A DNA stretch of 64,000 nt from Paludibacteraceae bacterium. Lineage in GTDB: Bacteria; Bacteroidota; Bacteroidia; Bacteroidales; Paludibacteraceae. Under the pieces are notes generated by a model, which did not search any database, had not been told where the DNA came from, and saw nothing but the letters and a program-made list of their open reading frames with translations. Positions 51,484 through 60,500 of this stretch are shown piece after piece. The translations under genes were made by a program, and so were the position numbers. How positions within the stretch are numbered: the stretch's first letter is position 1; the number at the start of each line of letters is the position of its first letter. The stretch spans positions 1-64,000 of the forward strand of contig JAKSKX010000011.1 of the NCBI GenBank assembly GCA_024401535.1, read 5' to 3'.

Positions 51484-52983
51484 ATGAGGGTAATCATAAT
51501 CGGCGCCGGTGTGGCAGGACTTTCTGCAGGTATAACTCTAGCCAAGAATGGAGTAGAGGTGCTTGTTGTTGAGAAGCATAGCCAGGCTGGCGGACTTTGT
51601 ACGGGGTGGAGTAGAAAGGGTGGGTCGGGTATGACCTATTCTTTCAATGGTTGCATGCACTGGCTCTTGGGAGCAAGAAAAGGAACAACTTTCCACAAGT
51701 ACCTGTCCGAATTGGTTGACCTTTCAAGGATTCGCTTTATTGACCATAGGGAGCGTGTAGTGTTCGATTATGGTGACAGCAAATTCTCGTTCCTAAACAA
51801 GATAGATGAATTCGAGAAATATTTGCTTGGCCTTGCGCCAGAAGATTCTGCTGTCATTAAGGAATGGATGTCTGCGGTGAGGTTTGTTAATCGCATGCAG
51901 CCTTATCTGCCTCCTGACTTCGATCAGCCTACGTTGTGGGAGAAGTTGAAATACTTTGTAAAGCTTCACCAACTGGTGATGTTTGTTCCTTTCATGCTGA
52001 AGTGGAAGGGTGTGACTACGTATAGCTTTTCGGAGAGGTTCAAGAATGAGTATCTCCGAAAATATGTGCACAACTTGTATAGTATCGAGATGCAGATGAT
52101 GCACGTGTTCTTTGTGCAGAGCTATGCCGATCTCGGTGTCGCTTCTTATCCGGAGGGAGGCAGTGAAAAGTTTGCTGAACTATTGGTTGAAAGCTATTTG
52201 AGGAAAGGAGGAAAGCTTCTTCTTAATTTTCCCGTTAAGAAGATTGTAGTTGACAATAGTGTTGCTAAAGGTGTGTTGCTTGAGAATGGAGAAACTCTCC
52301 CAGCTGATTATGTTGTATCTGCCGCAGATTGGATTTGGACGCAAAGTGTTGCATTGGAAGGCAAATATGTAACTGAGAAGCAGAAGCCTTATGTAAATAT
52401 GCCCAAAGAAGGCATATATTATTCGTACTGTATGCTTTATTTAGGAATGAAAATTCCAATGAGTGACTATCCTCACTTTATTCGCATAAGTGTCCCTAAG
52501 ATTGTGTCTCCGGATGGAACAGAGTACGAGCAGGTGGAGATACATATCTATAACTATGACAGGATTCTTACTCCAGAGGGATATTGTACAATATGTGTTG
52601 ATTTTCCGACACAAAACGGAGCATTTTGGATTGACTTGAGAAAAAGTGACTATTCAAAGTACAAAGCGTTGAAAGAGAAATTTTCAAGTGTTATTCTTGA
52701 TGTTCTGAAATGTTATTTTGGAGAATCATTCGGTGAAGGTGTGGATTATGCTGATTTTGTGACTCCTGCGACCTATCACAGATATACTTCTAACCATAAC
52801 GGAAGCAGTCAAGGATGGATGCCAATGAAAACGGTTATGCAAAGGCCTCCGATAAACAACAAGGTTAAGGGGTTGAAATGCTTCTTTCAGGCAGGACATT
52901 GGACTGAAGCAGGAGGCGGATTGCCGATAGCAATTAAAAGTGGAATGGATTGTGCTAAAATTATTTTGCAAAAAATCAGGTAG
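51484..52983 (+). CDS. NAD(P)/FAD-dependent oxidoreductase, phytoene desaturase-like
   Basis: Flavoprotein of 499 residues related to carotenoid desaturases and isomerases (CrtI/CrtISO-like), possibly acting on another isoprenoid or retinol-like substrate. The dinucleotide motif MRVIIIGAGVAGLSAGITLA at the very N-terminus fixes the start at 51484; it is followed by VVEKHSQAGGLCTGW. Further typical segments are YPEGGSEKFAELLVESYLRK near residue 222, YVVSAADW near 275, and the C-terminal GHWTEAGGGLPIAIKSGMD that completes the FAD site. No carotenoid synthase is nearby. It lies 8 bp after the Gfo/Idh gene. Confidence 0.88.
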   Translation: MRVIIIGAGVAGLSAGITLAKNGVEVLVVEKHSQAGGLCTGWSRKGGSGMTYSFNGCMHWLLGARKGTTFHKYLSELVDLSRIRFIDHRERVVFDYGDSKFSFLNKIDEFEKYLLGLAPEDSAVIKEWMSAVRFVNRMQPYLPPDFDQPTLWEKLKYFVKLHQLVMFVPFMLKWKGVTTYSFSERFKNEYLRKYVHNLYSIEMQMMHVFFVQSYADLGVASYPEGGSEKFAELLVESYLRKGGKLLLNFPVKKIVVDNSVAKGVLLENGETLPADYVVSAADWIWTQSVALEGKYVTEKQKPYVNMPKEGIYYSYCMLYLGMKIPMSDYPHFIRISVPKIVSPDGTEYEQVEIHIYNYDRILTPEGYCTICVDFPTQNGAFWIDLRKSDYSKYKALKEKFSSVILDVLKCYFGESFGEGVDYADFVTPATYHRYTSNHNGSSQGWMPMKTVMQRPPINNKVKGLKCFFQAGHWTEAGGGLPIAIKSGMDCAKIILQKIR

Positions 52984-53018
52984 TTGTGAAAGTTTTTGAA
53001 AAATAATTCGCAAAACGC

Positions 53019-53049
53019 TTGCATAGTAAATCTAAAAGATCTAATTTTG
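53019..53049 (+). promoter_or_regulatory. Putative promoter of tRNA-Cys
   Basis: TTG at 53019-53021, a 20-base spacer and TAATTTTG at 53042-53049, 34 bases before the mature tRNA. Confidence 0.5.
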
Positions 53050-53083
53050 CATCGTCAACGAACGAGAGACTTGACAAGGTTAT

Positions 53084-53155
53084 GGTTCCTTGGATGAGTG
53101 GCTTAGTCAGCGGTCTGCAAAACCGTGTACAGCAGTTCGAATCTGCTAGGAACCT
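53084..53155 (+). tRNA. tRNA-Cys (anticodon GCA)
   Basis: Acceptor arms GGTTCCT (53084-53090) and AGGAACC (53148-53154) pair perfectly. The anticodon stem-loop GCGGT-CTGCAAA-ACCGT gives anticodon GCA, and the T-arm is AGCAG-TTCGAAT-CTGCT. The discriminator base is T, as required for cysteine tRNAs. The D-stem has one mismatch. The CCA end is not encoded. It lies alone between its promoter and a terminator. Confidence 0.93.
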
Positions 53156-53159
53156 CTCA

Positions 53160-53190
53160 AAGACTTCAGATATTCTGGAGTCTTTTTTTA
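53160..53190 (+). terminator. Terminator of tRNA-Cys
   Basis: AAGACTTCAG/CTGGAGTCTT stem (one G-T pair), 5-base loop, followed by a T-run, starting 5 bases after the tRNA. Confidence 0.8.
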
Positions 53191-53213
53191 TTTGTATGAC
53201 TAGAATTTATAGT

Positions 53214-53762
53214 ATGAACAAGGAGGTATATATAAAAGGGAAAAAGTTTGAGCCTTTATTCCCCAAAGAGTTGCTTGCAGAGAAGATAGGTAAGCTTGCT
53301 TCTATAATTGAGGATGAATTGACCAATACAAAGAATCCTTTGTATGTTGTGATGTTGAATGGAGCCTTTATGTTTGCTGCTGATTTTTTGAGGTGTTTGA
53401 ATGGAAGTGTAGAAACAAAATTCGTACGCTATACATCCTATTCAGGTATGTCGTCTTCTGGTTCGATAAACAAAGATGCTCAGTTAAAAGAAGTGGATGT
53501 AAAGGGCAGAGTAGTAGTTGTTCTTGAGGATATAGTTGATACAGGCGGTACAATGAAGGCTTTTGTGGATGATTTACTTGGAATGGGTGCTGATAGAGTA
53601 TTGATTGCAACAATGTTTGCACGAGACAAGTCCTATTCTTTCGGAGACAAGGTATCTATGCATCCCGCTATGGTGTTAAAGGATGATGCTTTTATTGTAG
53701 GTTTCGGTCTGGATTATGACGGTGAAGGCAGAAATCTGCCGGATATCATGGTGCATCTATAA
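53214..53762 (+). CDS. hpt: Hypoxanthine phosphoribosyltransferase
   Basis: Purine salvage enzyme turning hypoxanthine or guanine plus PRPP into IMP or GMP. The PRPP-binding motif VVVLEDIVDTGGTM is at about residues 101-114, and the flexible-loop segment RYTSYSGMSSSGSI is near 71-84; FAAD in the earlier LNGAFMFAADFL and VGFGLDYDGEGRNLP near the C-terminus are typical. The start at 53214 (MNKEVYIKG) is used because longer versions would run through the tRNA-Cys gene; ATG 53196 is a second option. The 182-residue length is normal. Followed by a strong terminator. Confidence 0.93.
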   Translation: MNKEVYIKGKKFEPLFPKELLAEKIGKLASIIEDELTNTKNPLYVVMLNGAFMFAADFLRCLNGSVETKFVRYTSYSGMSSSGSINKDAQLKEVDVKGRVVVVLEDIVDTGGTMKAFVDDLLGMGADRVLIATMFARDKSYSFGDKVSMHPAMVLKDDAFIVGFGLDYDGEGRNLPDIMVHL

Positions 53763-53768
53763 AAAGTT

Positions 53769-53805
53769 AAGAGGATGAGTTGTAGTAGAGCTCATCCTCT
53801 TTTTT
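53769..53805 (+). terminator. Terminator of hpt (possibly bidirectional)
   Basis: Perfect 11-bp stem AAGAGGATGAG/CTCATCCTCTT with an 11-base loop followed by a T-run; it also lies just past the end of the convergent gene at 53810. Confidence 0.9.
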
Positions 53806-53809
53806 GCCT

Positions 53810-55126
53810 TTATTCTTTAACGAATCTTGCTTTCTTTCCGTTTGATTCAATTATATAAATTCCTGCCGGCAATACTGCAACATTGATTGGATAAGTTGCT
53901 TGTTGTAATAGCTTTTGACCTGTTATGTCATAGATTGTATAATCTGTGTTATCTTCAAAGTTAGGTAAATAAAGTTTGTCAGTAGCTGGGTTAGGATATA
54001 CCTCCAATGACTGGCTAACAGCATCGTCAAGTCCCGTATTGTTAATCCAAGTGAAAGTCTTTTCGGAAGAGCATCCGTATGCGTTTGTTACTTTTATAGT
54101 ATGTTCGCCTCCAGTCAAATTTATCAAGTCAGAATCAATTTCTGTTCCATCTAGTGATAAAGAAAATGGTGGATAATTATCCAAAATAGCTACATAAGCT
54201 TTGTTATAATCCATGGAATCAATGCTTTCAATAGAAGGACGTTCTTTAACATTTACGAATAAATTGTTTTCTAACTTGCAGGCACCCCTTTCCATAAATA
54301 CTTGATAACCGATTTCTTCTTTTGGACACACTTCTATACGAGATTCAGTACTAATGACTGTATCGTCCTCTTCAGAAATCCATTTGTATGAATCTGCGTT
54401 ACACTCACTTGCATCTAAGGTTGTGCATTCACCTTCACAAGCAAACCATTCGCGGTTAAATAAAACTAGCGGTTTATCTACTGTAATGTCAATAGTGTAT
54501 TCTTTAGGTGGACACACTATAAGGTCACTCTTTACCTGTGCTATAACTGAGTAACTTTTTGTTGTTGAATATGAAGAGTTATAGTCACTTACGGTTGGCA
54601 GAATGGTTGCTTTATAGCTACTGATTTCAGTGAACTCATCTGTCTCATTCCAAAGAAGTTGAACTTCTGGTTCACTTGTGGCAAAGATTTCTACAGTTTC
54701 TCCTTCACAAATACGACCTTCCGGGAAACTCTCAAGTTTTACACTCGGAAGATTCCATACTTTCAAGTCATAAAGGCCAGGGCTGTAGTCTTTGTCTTTG
54801 TACTTGTATATAACTTTATAACGAGCATCTTTTGAAGGACTGACATTTGCGAACAAAATGCCATCGCTCATATTAAGATGAATTTTAGAAGATGTTTCGC
54901 CTATTATTTCTTCATAGACTTCCAAAATTAGTTCTTGAGGATGCAAAATACGTCCAGTGCCTACCGTATCTATTATTAGTTTGGTAGTCTCACCTTCGCA
55001 AATTTGATTCTCAAGAGAAACTATGATTTGTGGAGTTGCATCTTGTAATTCATTTTCTTCAGCAGTAGCAGTATTGTATGCTAGCATTCCAAAGAATGTG
55101 AAAAGAAATAATAAATTTTTTCTCAT
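53810..55126 (-). CDS. Secreted Ig-like repeat protein with type A sorting domain
   Basis: Exported protein of 438 residues, last gene of the type IX secretion module. Signal peptide about 1-22 (LLFLFTFFGMLAYNTATA). The body consists of three or four related units each centred on a CEGE motif (ENQICEGETTKLIID, GRICEGETVEIFATSE, WFACEGECTTLDASE), resembling PKD/Ig-like modules of gliding-motility adhesins. The last 75 residues are a type A sorting domain: LEVYPNPATDKLYLPNF, YTIYDITGQKLLQQ, AGIYIIESNGKKARFVKE. No catalytic motif. It probably is a surface or extracellular partner of the larger protein encoded at the start of this module; that is inference. Confidence 0.8.
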   Translation of the reverse strand: MRKNLLFLFTFFGMLAYNTATAEENELQDATPQIIVSLENQICEGETTKLIIDTVGTGRILHPQELILEVYEEIIGETSSKIHLNMSDGILFANVSPSKDARYKVIYKYKDKDYSPGLYDLKVWNLPSVKLESFPEGRICEGETVEIFATSEPEVQLLWNETDEFTEISSYKATILPTVSDYNSSYSTTKSYSVIAQVKSDLIVCPPKEYTIDITVDKPLVLFNREWFACEGECTTLDASECNADSYKWISEEDDTVISTESRIEVCPKEEIGYQVFMERGACKLENNLFVNVKERPSIESIDSMDYNKAYVAILDNYPPFSLSLDGTEIDSDLINLTGGEHTIKVTNAYGCSSEKTFTWINNTGLDDAVSQSLEVYPNPATDKLYLPNFEDNTDYTIYDITGQKLLQQATYPINVAVLPAGIYIIESNGKKARFVKE

Positions 55127-55149
55127 TCTATTGTAACATTAGATTGTTT

Positions 55150-55186
55150 AAAGGGAGAAACCTTTTTGTCATAAAGTTTCTCCCTT
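55150..55186 (-). terminator. Hairpin between porP-like gene and its downstream neighbour
   Basis: Perfect 11-bp stem AAGGGAGAAAC/GTTTCTCCCTT with a 14-base loop, downstream of the PorP-like gene. Minus-strand T-run is short, so partial read-through is likely. Confidence 0.6.
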
Positions 55187-55204
55187 GTAACTATAGTTAT
55201 ATTA

Positions 55205-56098
55205 TTAGAAGTGAACGCTAAGCAATAGCTCGTGTGTGTTCGATGGAAGGTTGTTGTATTCACCCACGTTGAAAGTGTAGGCATAACCGGCACGGAACTT
55301 CCCAAGGTCAATACCAAGAGCAACATTCATTAGCGACATGTCTCCGAAGTAGTTCATATCAGGTTTCCAAGTAACACCGCCCCAGAATTTCTTGCTAATG
55401 AACAGCATTGCGCCAATCTCCATTTCGTTGGACTTGTTCTGGTGTATGTAGGAAACCATAGGAGCCAAGTCAAACATCTCTGACAAAGGAATCAGGCAAC
55501 GTCCGTATGCATAAAAGTGGCGTCCCTTCTTGAATGTAGTTGGTTCTGTCTTGAGCAAGTGGGCAGAAGAAAGACCGAAAGTGAATCTCTTTGTTGTCAA
55601 CTCAAGACCGAAGTTCATGTCCGGAGAAACCTCTGATGTTTTGTCTTCAACGTATGTTGTCATGTCAGGCTCGTCATCGCGAATAATGTTCTGTCCTGGG
55701 TCAAAAACTCCGACGTTAATTCCGGCAGATAGTCCCATCGAAAGGATCATCTTCTCATTCAAGTCAACATGGTAGGAGTAAACGGCCTGTACATTAGTCA
55801 TGCTGTTACCAATACCGATGTTGTCGTAATTTGTTGTAAGACCGAAACTCGAGCGTAGAGACTCGTTATAGTACGAGACGTTCATGAGTGCAGTAACAGG
55901 GGCGTTATCGACTCCAGCCCACTGCAAACGGCCTAAAAGGAACGCATCTACACCTTCCTGGTTTCCTGAACCTGCAGGGTTGATGTTGATTCTTGAAAAA
56001 ATCTGCTGGCTAACCATCAAGTCCTGCTGTGCAAAGATGTTCATCGAGCACAATATCGAGAACAGTGCACAAACGATTTTATTTATATATTGTCTCAT
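55205..56098 (-). CDS. PorP/SprF family type IX secretion outer-membrane protein
   Basis: Outer-membrane barrel of 297 residues of the PorP/SprF family, which helps deliver or attach proteins bearing gliding-motility-type (type B) C-termini. Signal peptide about 1-23 (ALFSILCSMNIFAQ). Family features: QQDLMVSQQIFSRININPAG at the mature start, FLGRLQWAG near residue 52, YSYHVDLNEKMILSMGLSAG near 105, TKRFTFGLSSAHLLK near 165, and an end at LLLSVHF with a terminal phenylalanine. It follows the OmpA-like gene by 48 bp and the type B cargo gene lies just upstream of that, which matches the usual gene grouping. Confidence 0.92.
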   Translation of the reverse strand: MRQYINKIVCALFSILCSMNIFAQQDLMVSQQIFSRININPAGSGNQEGVDAFLLGRLQWAGVDNAPVTALMNVSYYNESLRSSFGLTTNYDNIGIGNSMTNVQAVYSYHVDLNEKMILSMGLSAGINVGVFDPGQNIIRDDEPDMTTYVEDKTSEVSPDMNFGLELTTKRFTFGLSSAHLLKTEPTTFKKGRHFYAYGRCLIPLSEMFDLAPMVSYIHQNKSNEMEIGAMLFISKKFWGGVTWKPDMNYFGDMSLMNVALGIDLGKFRAGYAYTFNVGEYNNLPSNTHELLLSVHF

Positions 56099-56146
56099 TA
56101 TGATTCTTAACTTTTAATTCTTAATTCCCTGTGATTAAGTTCAGAA

Positions 56147-57544
56147 TTACTCCATCTTAAGGATTTCAACACGTCTGTTCTTCTGGTGCTGCTCTTCAGT
56201 CTTTGCGTTGCGGATTACTGGACGATACTCACCCAATCCCATTACGAAAAGCTTTGAACGAGAAACACCTCGTTTTGCAAGTATAGTCTCTATCTGTTTT
56301 GCTCTACGCAAACTCAAAGCGTCGTTGTATTCATAAGAGCCTCTCTCATCAGTATGTCCGATGATTAGGAATGAATTCCCCTTATAGAAGTTTATGAAGT
56401 CTATGATACACTCTATGTCCTTGTCATAGTCCCCGTTCAATTCATCAGAATCATAGTCGAAATAGAAGATACGCTTGTTAACTCCTGCAACGACATGTTT
56501 AGATGCCATGACCATAGCGTCCTGATCCTCCTGGAATACTTTTGACAATTCTTGGGCAGAGATAGGGTATTTTGTTGTGTCAGACTCGTATGCAAGAGCG
56601 TCAAGGATACGGTCGTTTTCGTTCTGTACGTTGTCATTCTCTGGCTCAACTACAACTTTGGGTTCCTCGACAGGCTTGTCTTCTACTATGGCAAGAGTAG
56701 TTGTGTCAGGCAAAACAACCGGAGCAACAGCAGGTGTTGTGTCTGGTGTTGGTTCTACGTTTACAACTTCCTCAACCTTTGGAGTGTTGCGGTCAACGAA
56801 TGCCTGCATTAGCTCTGGAGCTGTACTTCCGTTAGTCTTGGAAATATATACGTTTGATTTGCCTGCCTCTGGCTCAGATGTTGCGTTCTTACGGTTAGAA
56901 ATGAAAGTAATCTGTCCGTCTTTACGGATGTATGGATTATCCTCGTTTGCATCTGAGTTTACGCTTCTGCCCAATTTCCTTGGCTGAGTTACTACGCCTG
57001 GAGATGTAACTTGAGAAGAGTATATGTCTCTACCTTTGGAATCCTTAAGGTTTCCAGAGAAGAACAACTGCTTTCCGTTCTTGGAAATAGCGGGATTACT
57101 TATTCGGATTGTGTCCTGTGGCTTGTAGTGCCAGCTTGCATAAACTAGAGCAGAGTGGTCATAGCTCTCACGCTTCATTACAGTGCCTGGAATCTCAATC
57201 TTAGTCTTAGACTCAACCTTTCCGTTCTTCACTTTTGCGTAGTACATCTTTCCGTCGTTAGTGAAGTAGTATGACTCCTTGCCATCGTAGGCAATCTGCC
57301 CCTCTGGCTTTAGAGATGTAAGCAAATCGTTGTATTTTGCATCGTAAACAGCGCCAAGGTCGTTTATTCTGGCTACGAATACGCTGTCCCCCTGCTTGAA
57401 TGCTACTGTAGTGTCAGACAAATGTGATACGGACTCCAAGTCAGACACGTTCAAATATTTGCCTGCGTAATTACATTCCAAACTCTCCATTGCACCAGCA
57501 AGTGCAGGTACTACCAAGAGTATTGTTGAAATAATATTTTTCAT
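56147..57544 (-). CDS. OmpA family protein with PD40 repeats (PorE-like)
   Basis: Exported outer-membrane-associated protein of 465 residues. Signal peptide about 1-17. Residues about 60-260 contain PD40/TolB-like beta-propeller units (NPAISKNGKQLFFSGNLKDS; NPYIRKDGQITFISNRKN). A proline-rich linker (VEPTPDTTPAVAPVVLPDTT near 275) leads to the OmpA peptidoglycan-binding domain at about 355-465: FYFDYDSDELNGDYDKDIE, IIGHTDERGSYEYNDALSLRRA and NRRVEILKME. PorE-type proteins with this order anchor the type IX translocon to the cell wall. Here it lies between type B cargo and PorP. The closeness to PorE is inferred from domain order; SprE/PorW or general Pal-like roles are alternatives. Confidence 0.85.
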   Translation of the reverse strand: MKNIISTILLVVPALAGAMESLECNYAGKYLNVSDLESVSHLSDTTVAFKQGDSVFVARINDLGAVYDAKYNDLLTSLKPEGQIAYDGKESYYFTNDGKMYYAKVKNGKVESKTKIEIPGTVMKRESYDHSALVYASWHYKPQDTIRISNPAISKNGKQLFFSGNLKDSKGRDIYSSQVTSPGVVTQPRKLGRSVNSDANEDNPYIRKDGQITFISNRKNATSEPEAGKSNVYISKTNGSTAPELMQAFVDRNTPKVEEVVNVEPTPDTTPAVAPVVLPDTTTLAIVEDKPVEEPKVVVEPENDNVQNENDRILDALAYESDTTKYPISAQELSKVFQEDQDAMVMASKHVVAGVNKRIFYFDYDSDELNGDYDKDIECIIDFINFYKGNSFLIIGHTDERGSYEYNDALSLRRAKQIETILAKRGVSRSKLFVMGLGEYRPVIRNAKTEEQHQKNRRVEILKME

Positions 57545-57569
57545 TTTCTTTTGTCTCTTTTAAATAGGG

Positions 57570-60500
57570 TTATTTTCTATAAACCTGAATAGTACCTTTC
57601 ACTTCGCGGCCATCTTTCAAAGTCAAGACGTAAATATATACTCCGGCGTCAGCAGTTGCACCCTTGTAGTTTCCGTCCCATCCATTGTCGGATTTAGAGA
57701 TAACATCGCCGAAGCGGTTGTATATCACAACTGGATAGCCAGGCATGAAGTCGTCGTTAGCACCATTCTTCTCATGAGGAGTGAATACAGTAGGTATCTC
57801 GATTTTGTCTGCGATAGCCTCTCCGTTGGAACGGTCTGGATTCTTAAGTACAATAACATTTGTCTCGGCTAAAGACTCGTCAAGAACTATAGCCTTGAAC
57901 AAGTGGATTCCGTACATGAATGAAGTGTCGCTGCATACTGCCAAGCCCATGAACTCGTCGGGATAAGTGTTGGATGGAACATTCATTTCTGTTTCTGTTG
58001 TATGAGGAATCATGCCCCTCCAGTTCACTCCGTCACGGCTTGTCAAGAATCTGTATGACTCTGATGGATTTGGATTCATTGGTGTCAGAACCAACTTGAA
58101 TGTATAGTCGTCAAGCATCATCTCAGTAGATCCGTCTCCGAATGCAAGAGAATATGCTCTTTCGCAATTACCGTCTCCAACCTTCACCACATAAGTTGCA
58201 GTTACACCGCTCTCATCCTTTGCCTTGGCTGTTACTGTAACTTCTCCGCTCTCGCCGATAGTGTTAGCTGTGAACATTCCGTTGCTTGTAATCTTTGCAA
58301 GCACGTTGTTGTCAATAGAGTAAACCAAGTCTTGAGTTGTGGCGTTTGTTGGAGTAATCAATGCAGTGAACTGGACTGACTCGCCCCATTTAACGCAGTC
58401 GCTGCCGAACAAGGCGATAGTGTTGACCAATACAGGTCTGTCAAGAAGAATCTCGATCTCTGCGTCCTTAGTAAGCTTGTATTCACCTGTGATTCCCTTG
58501 CCGAAATCCAATGTGTATGAGTAGCTTGCTGCCTCGCTCTGCATATCAATTTCTCCAAGGTTGTTTGTGAATGCGCTGTTATAGAACTCCTTGCCCTTCT
58601 TAACGTCAAGTTTTAGTCCAGGAACAGGAGTCTTGTCGTCTCTATATAGAACCTTGAACTTGACTTTGAACATCTCTACGTTTGCAAGGATCGTGAATCT
58701 CAAGTCGTAGTCGTCAACCTCGAAGTCACGAACAATATCGAGTATTCTGATTTGGTATCGGCCCGGAATCAAGTGGTCCTTTACGAAACCGTTACCGTCC
58801 GACATCAATCTCTCGTGGTCGTTTCCGTCGTAGTCAGTGTCATAACTTAGTGTTCCGTCCTCGTTGTACTTGTAGATTGTTGCAAATACACCCTGAACAT
58901 TTGCCCCGTTTGCGTCCTTGATCTGTATTTCGACAGTACGCTTTACTGGAACAACGATGTATATCAATGTGTCGTTGCCTGTAGATGCGTTTGTAGTGAA
59001 CTTGTGTGAAACCTGACCATCGTAGAAGTAGTCGTCGATGTAGTACTTCACCGTATATGTGTCTGTAGGAAGAACGGCAGGTTTGTCAAAGACATACTTT
59101 GCCCCCATTCCTTCGTAATCAGGATAGTGGGTTGAAGAAAGGAACGCATACTGCATTGTAGAGTTACCCTTATAGAATGTAAGGTTCATAATGTCAGGGT
59201 AAACAATCTCTCCGTCATGAAGGAACTTGAAGTACACGTTCTGTGTGTTCGGAACAACGTAATAAAGTGTTGTGTCTGAATCAATCTTTACTGTGTGTGT
59301 CTGGTCGATTGCACTGAACACGTATTCGCCCTTTTCAAGCGCTATAGTAAGATGACCTTCATTGTCGGTCTTTTTTGTAGTGTACCAAGTGTCGCTGATT
59401 CCGTTGTATGACACTGCATACACTCCCATTGAAGGAGTAGAGTCCTCCTTTATCACACGAATATCAACATTGTACTTTACAACAAAGTTTATAAGCACAG
59501 TGTCAGTCGGTCTTTCGTCTATTGTTTCGAAGTAGTCGTAGCGGCTTGTCTCGTTGTACTCGTTTATTACAAAGGAATAGCGATAGCGTCCAGCAGTAGT
59601 AACCAATGGGTTTGAGAACTTGTTCTGTTCAGTTTCTTCATCCTTCTTAGGATAAAGAGTTGTGTATGCCATTGTTGAACCTCCCTCTATCTTGTTTATT
59701 GTGATAGACTTGATTGTCTGAGGGAACACTTCTTTGTTGTCATACATGAACTTGAAGTAAACCTGCTGAGTCTGAGTCTGTACGTCCATATCCATGCACA
59801 TTGTAACCATTGTGTCTTTCTGGATGTTTACATTGTGCAATGTGTCGGAAGGGATTATTATATTATACACATTCGGGTTCAATACAAATGAAGCGATACC
59901 ATTGTTGTTTGTTGACTTGAATGTGCTGACTCCGTTGCCGGGAAGCTGGTACCTTACAGCGATGTTAGGTATAGGAGTGGAGTCGCTGCATGTAACAACT
60001 TTAACTCTTAGAGTAACAGTAGGCTCTTTCTCGTCCGGTTTGATGATTACCGGAGTATTTGGATCACTATCTGTTCCGGGCGTCTCGCTTGGAATCTCTA
60101 TAGGAACGATGTTGTTAGTTTGCGAACTTGTATTGTACACATAGAAAACGCCTCTCAAAGTACCATAGTCGCGAGTGGTTACGGAATATTCGAACTCTCC
60201 GACCGGACAAGAGATCTTTCCCTCTGTAGTCTGATATTCTATAGCTCCGTTCGACTGTGATGTTCCGTGAGCAAGAACAATACCGAAGTCCTGGAAATAT
60301 CCGTTCTGGTTCTGGCGTACATACACGTCTCTTGCAAATACCTTGATAGGTCTTCCGTCCTTGATGAACTGGAATGAAGTCTTGTAAGTGACCAGTTTGG
60401 AAGATACTGACACTGTAGTGTTTATGTTTTTGTCAGCAACTGTTATGTTATGCTCGCCATCTGCAGCTACATAGGTATAGTTGCCTTCAGGAACAACGAA

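Noticed and set aside
53019..53213. 65-residue N-terminal extension of hpt
   Set aside because: This stretch contains tRNA-Cys and its terminator, and the extension has no family similarity; the start at 53214 fits the enzyme.
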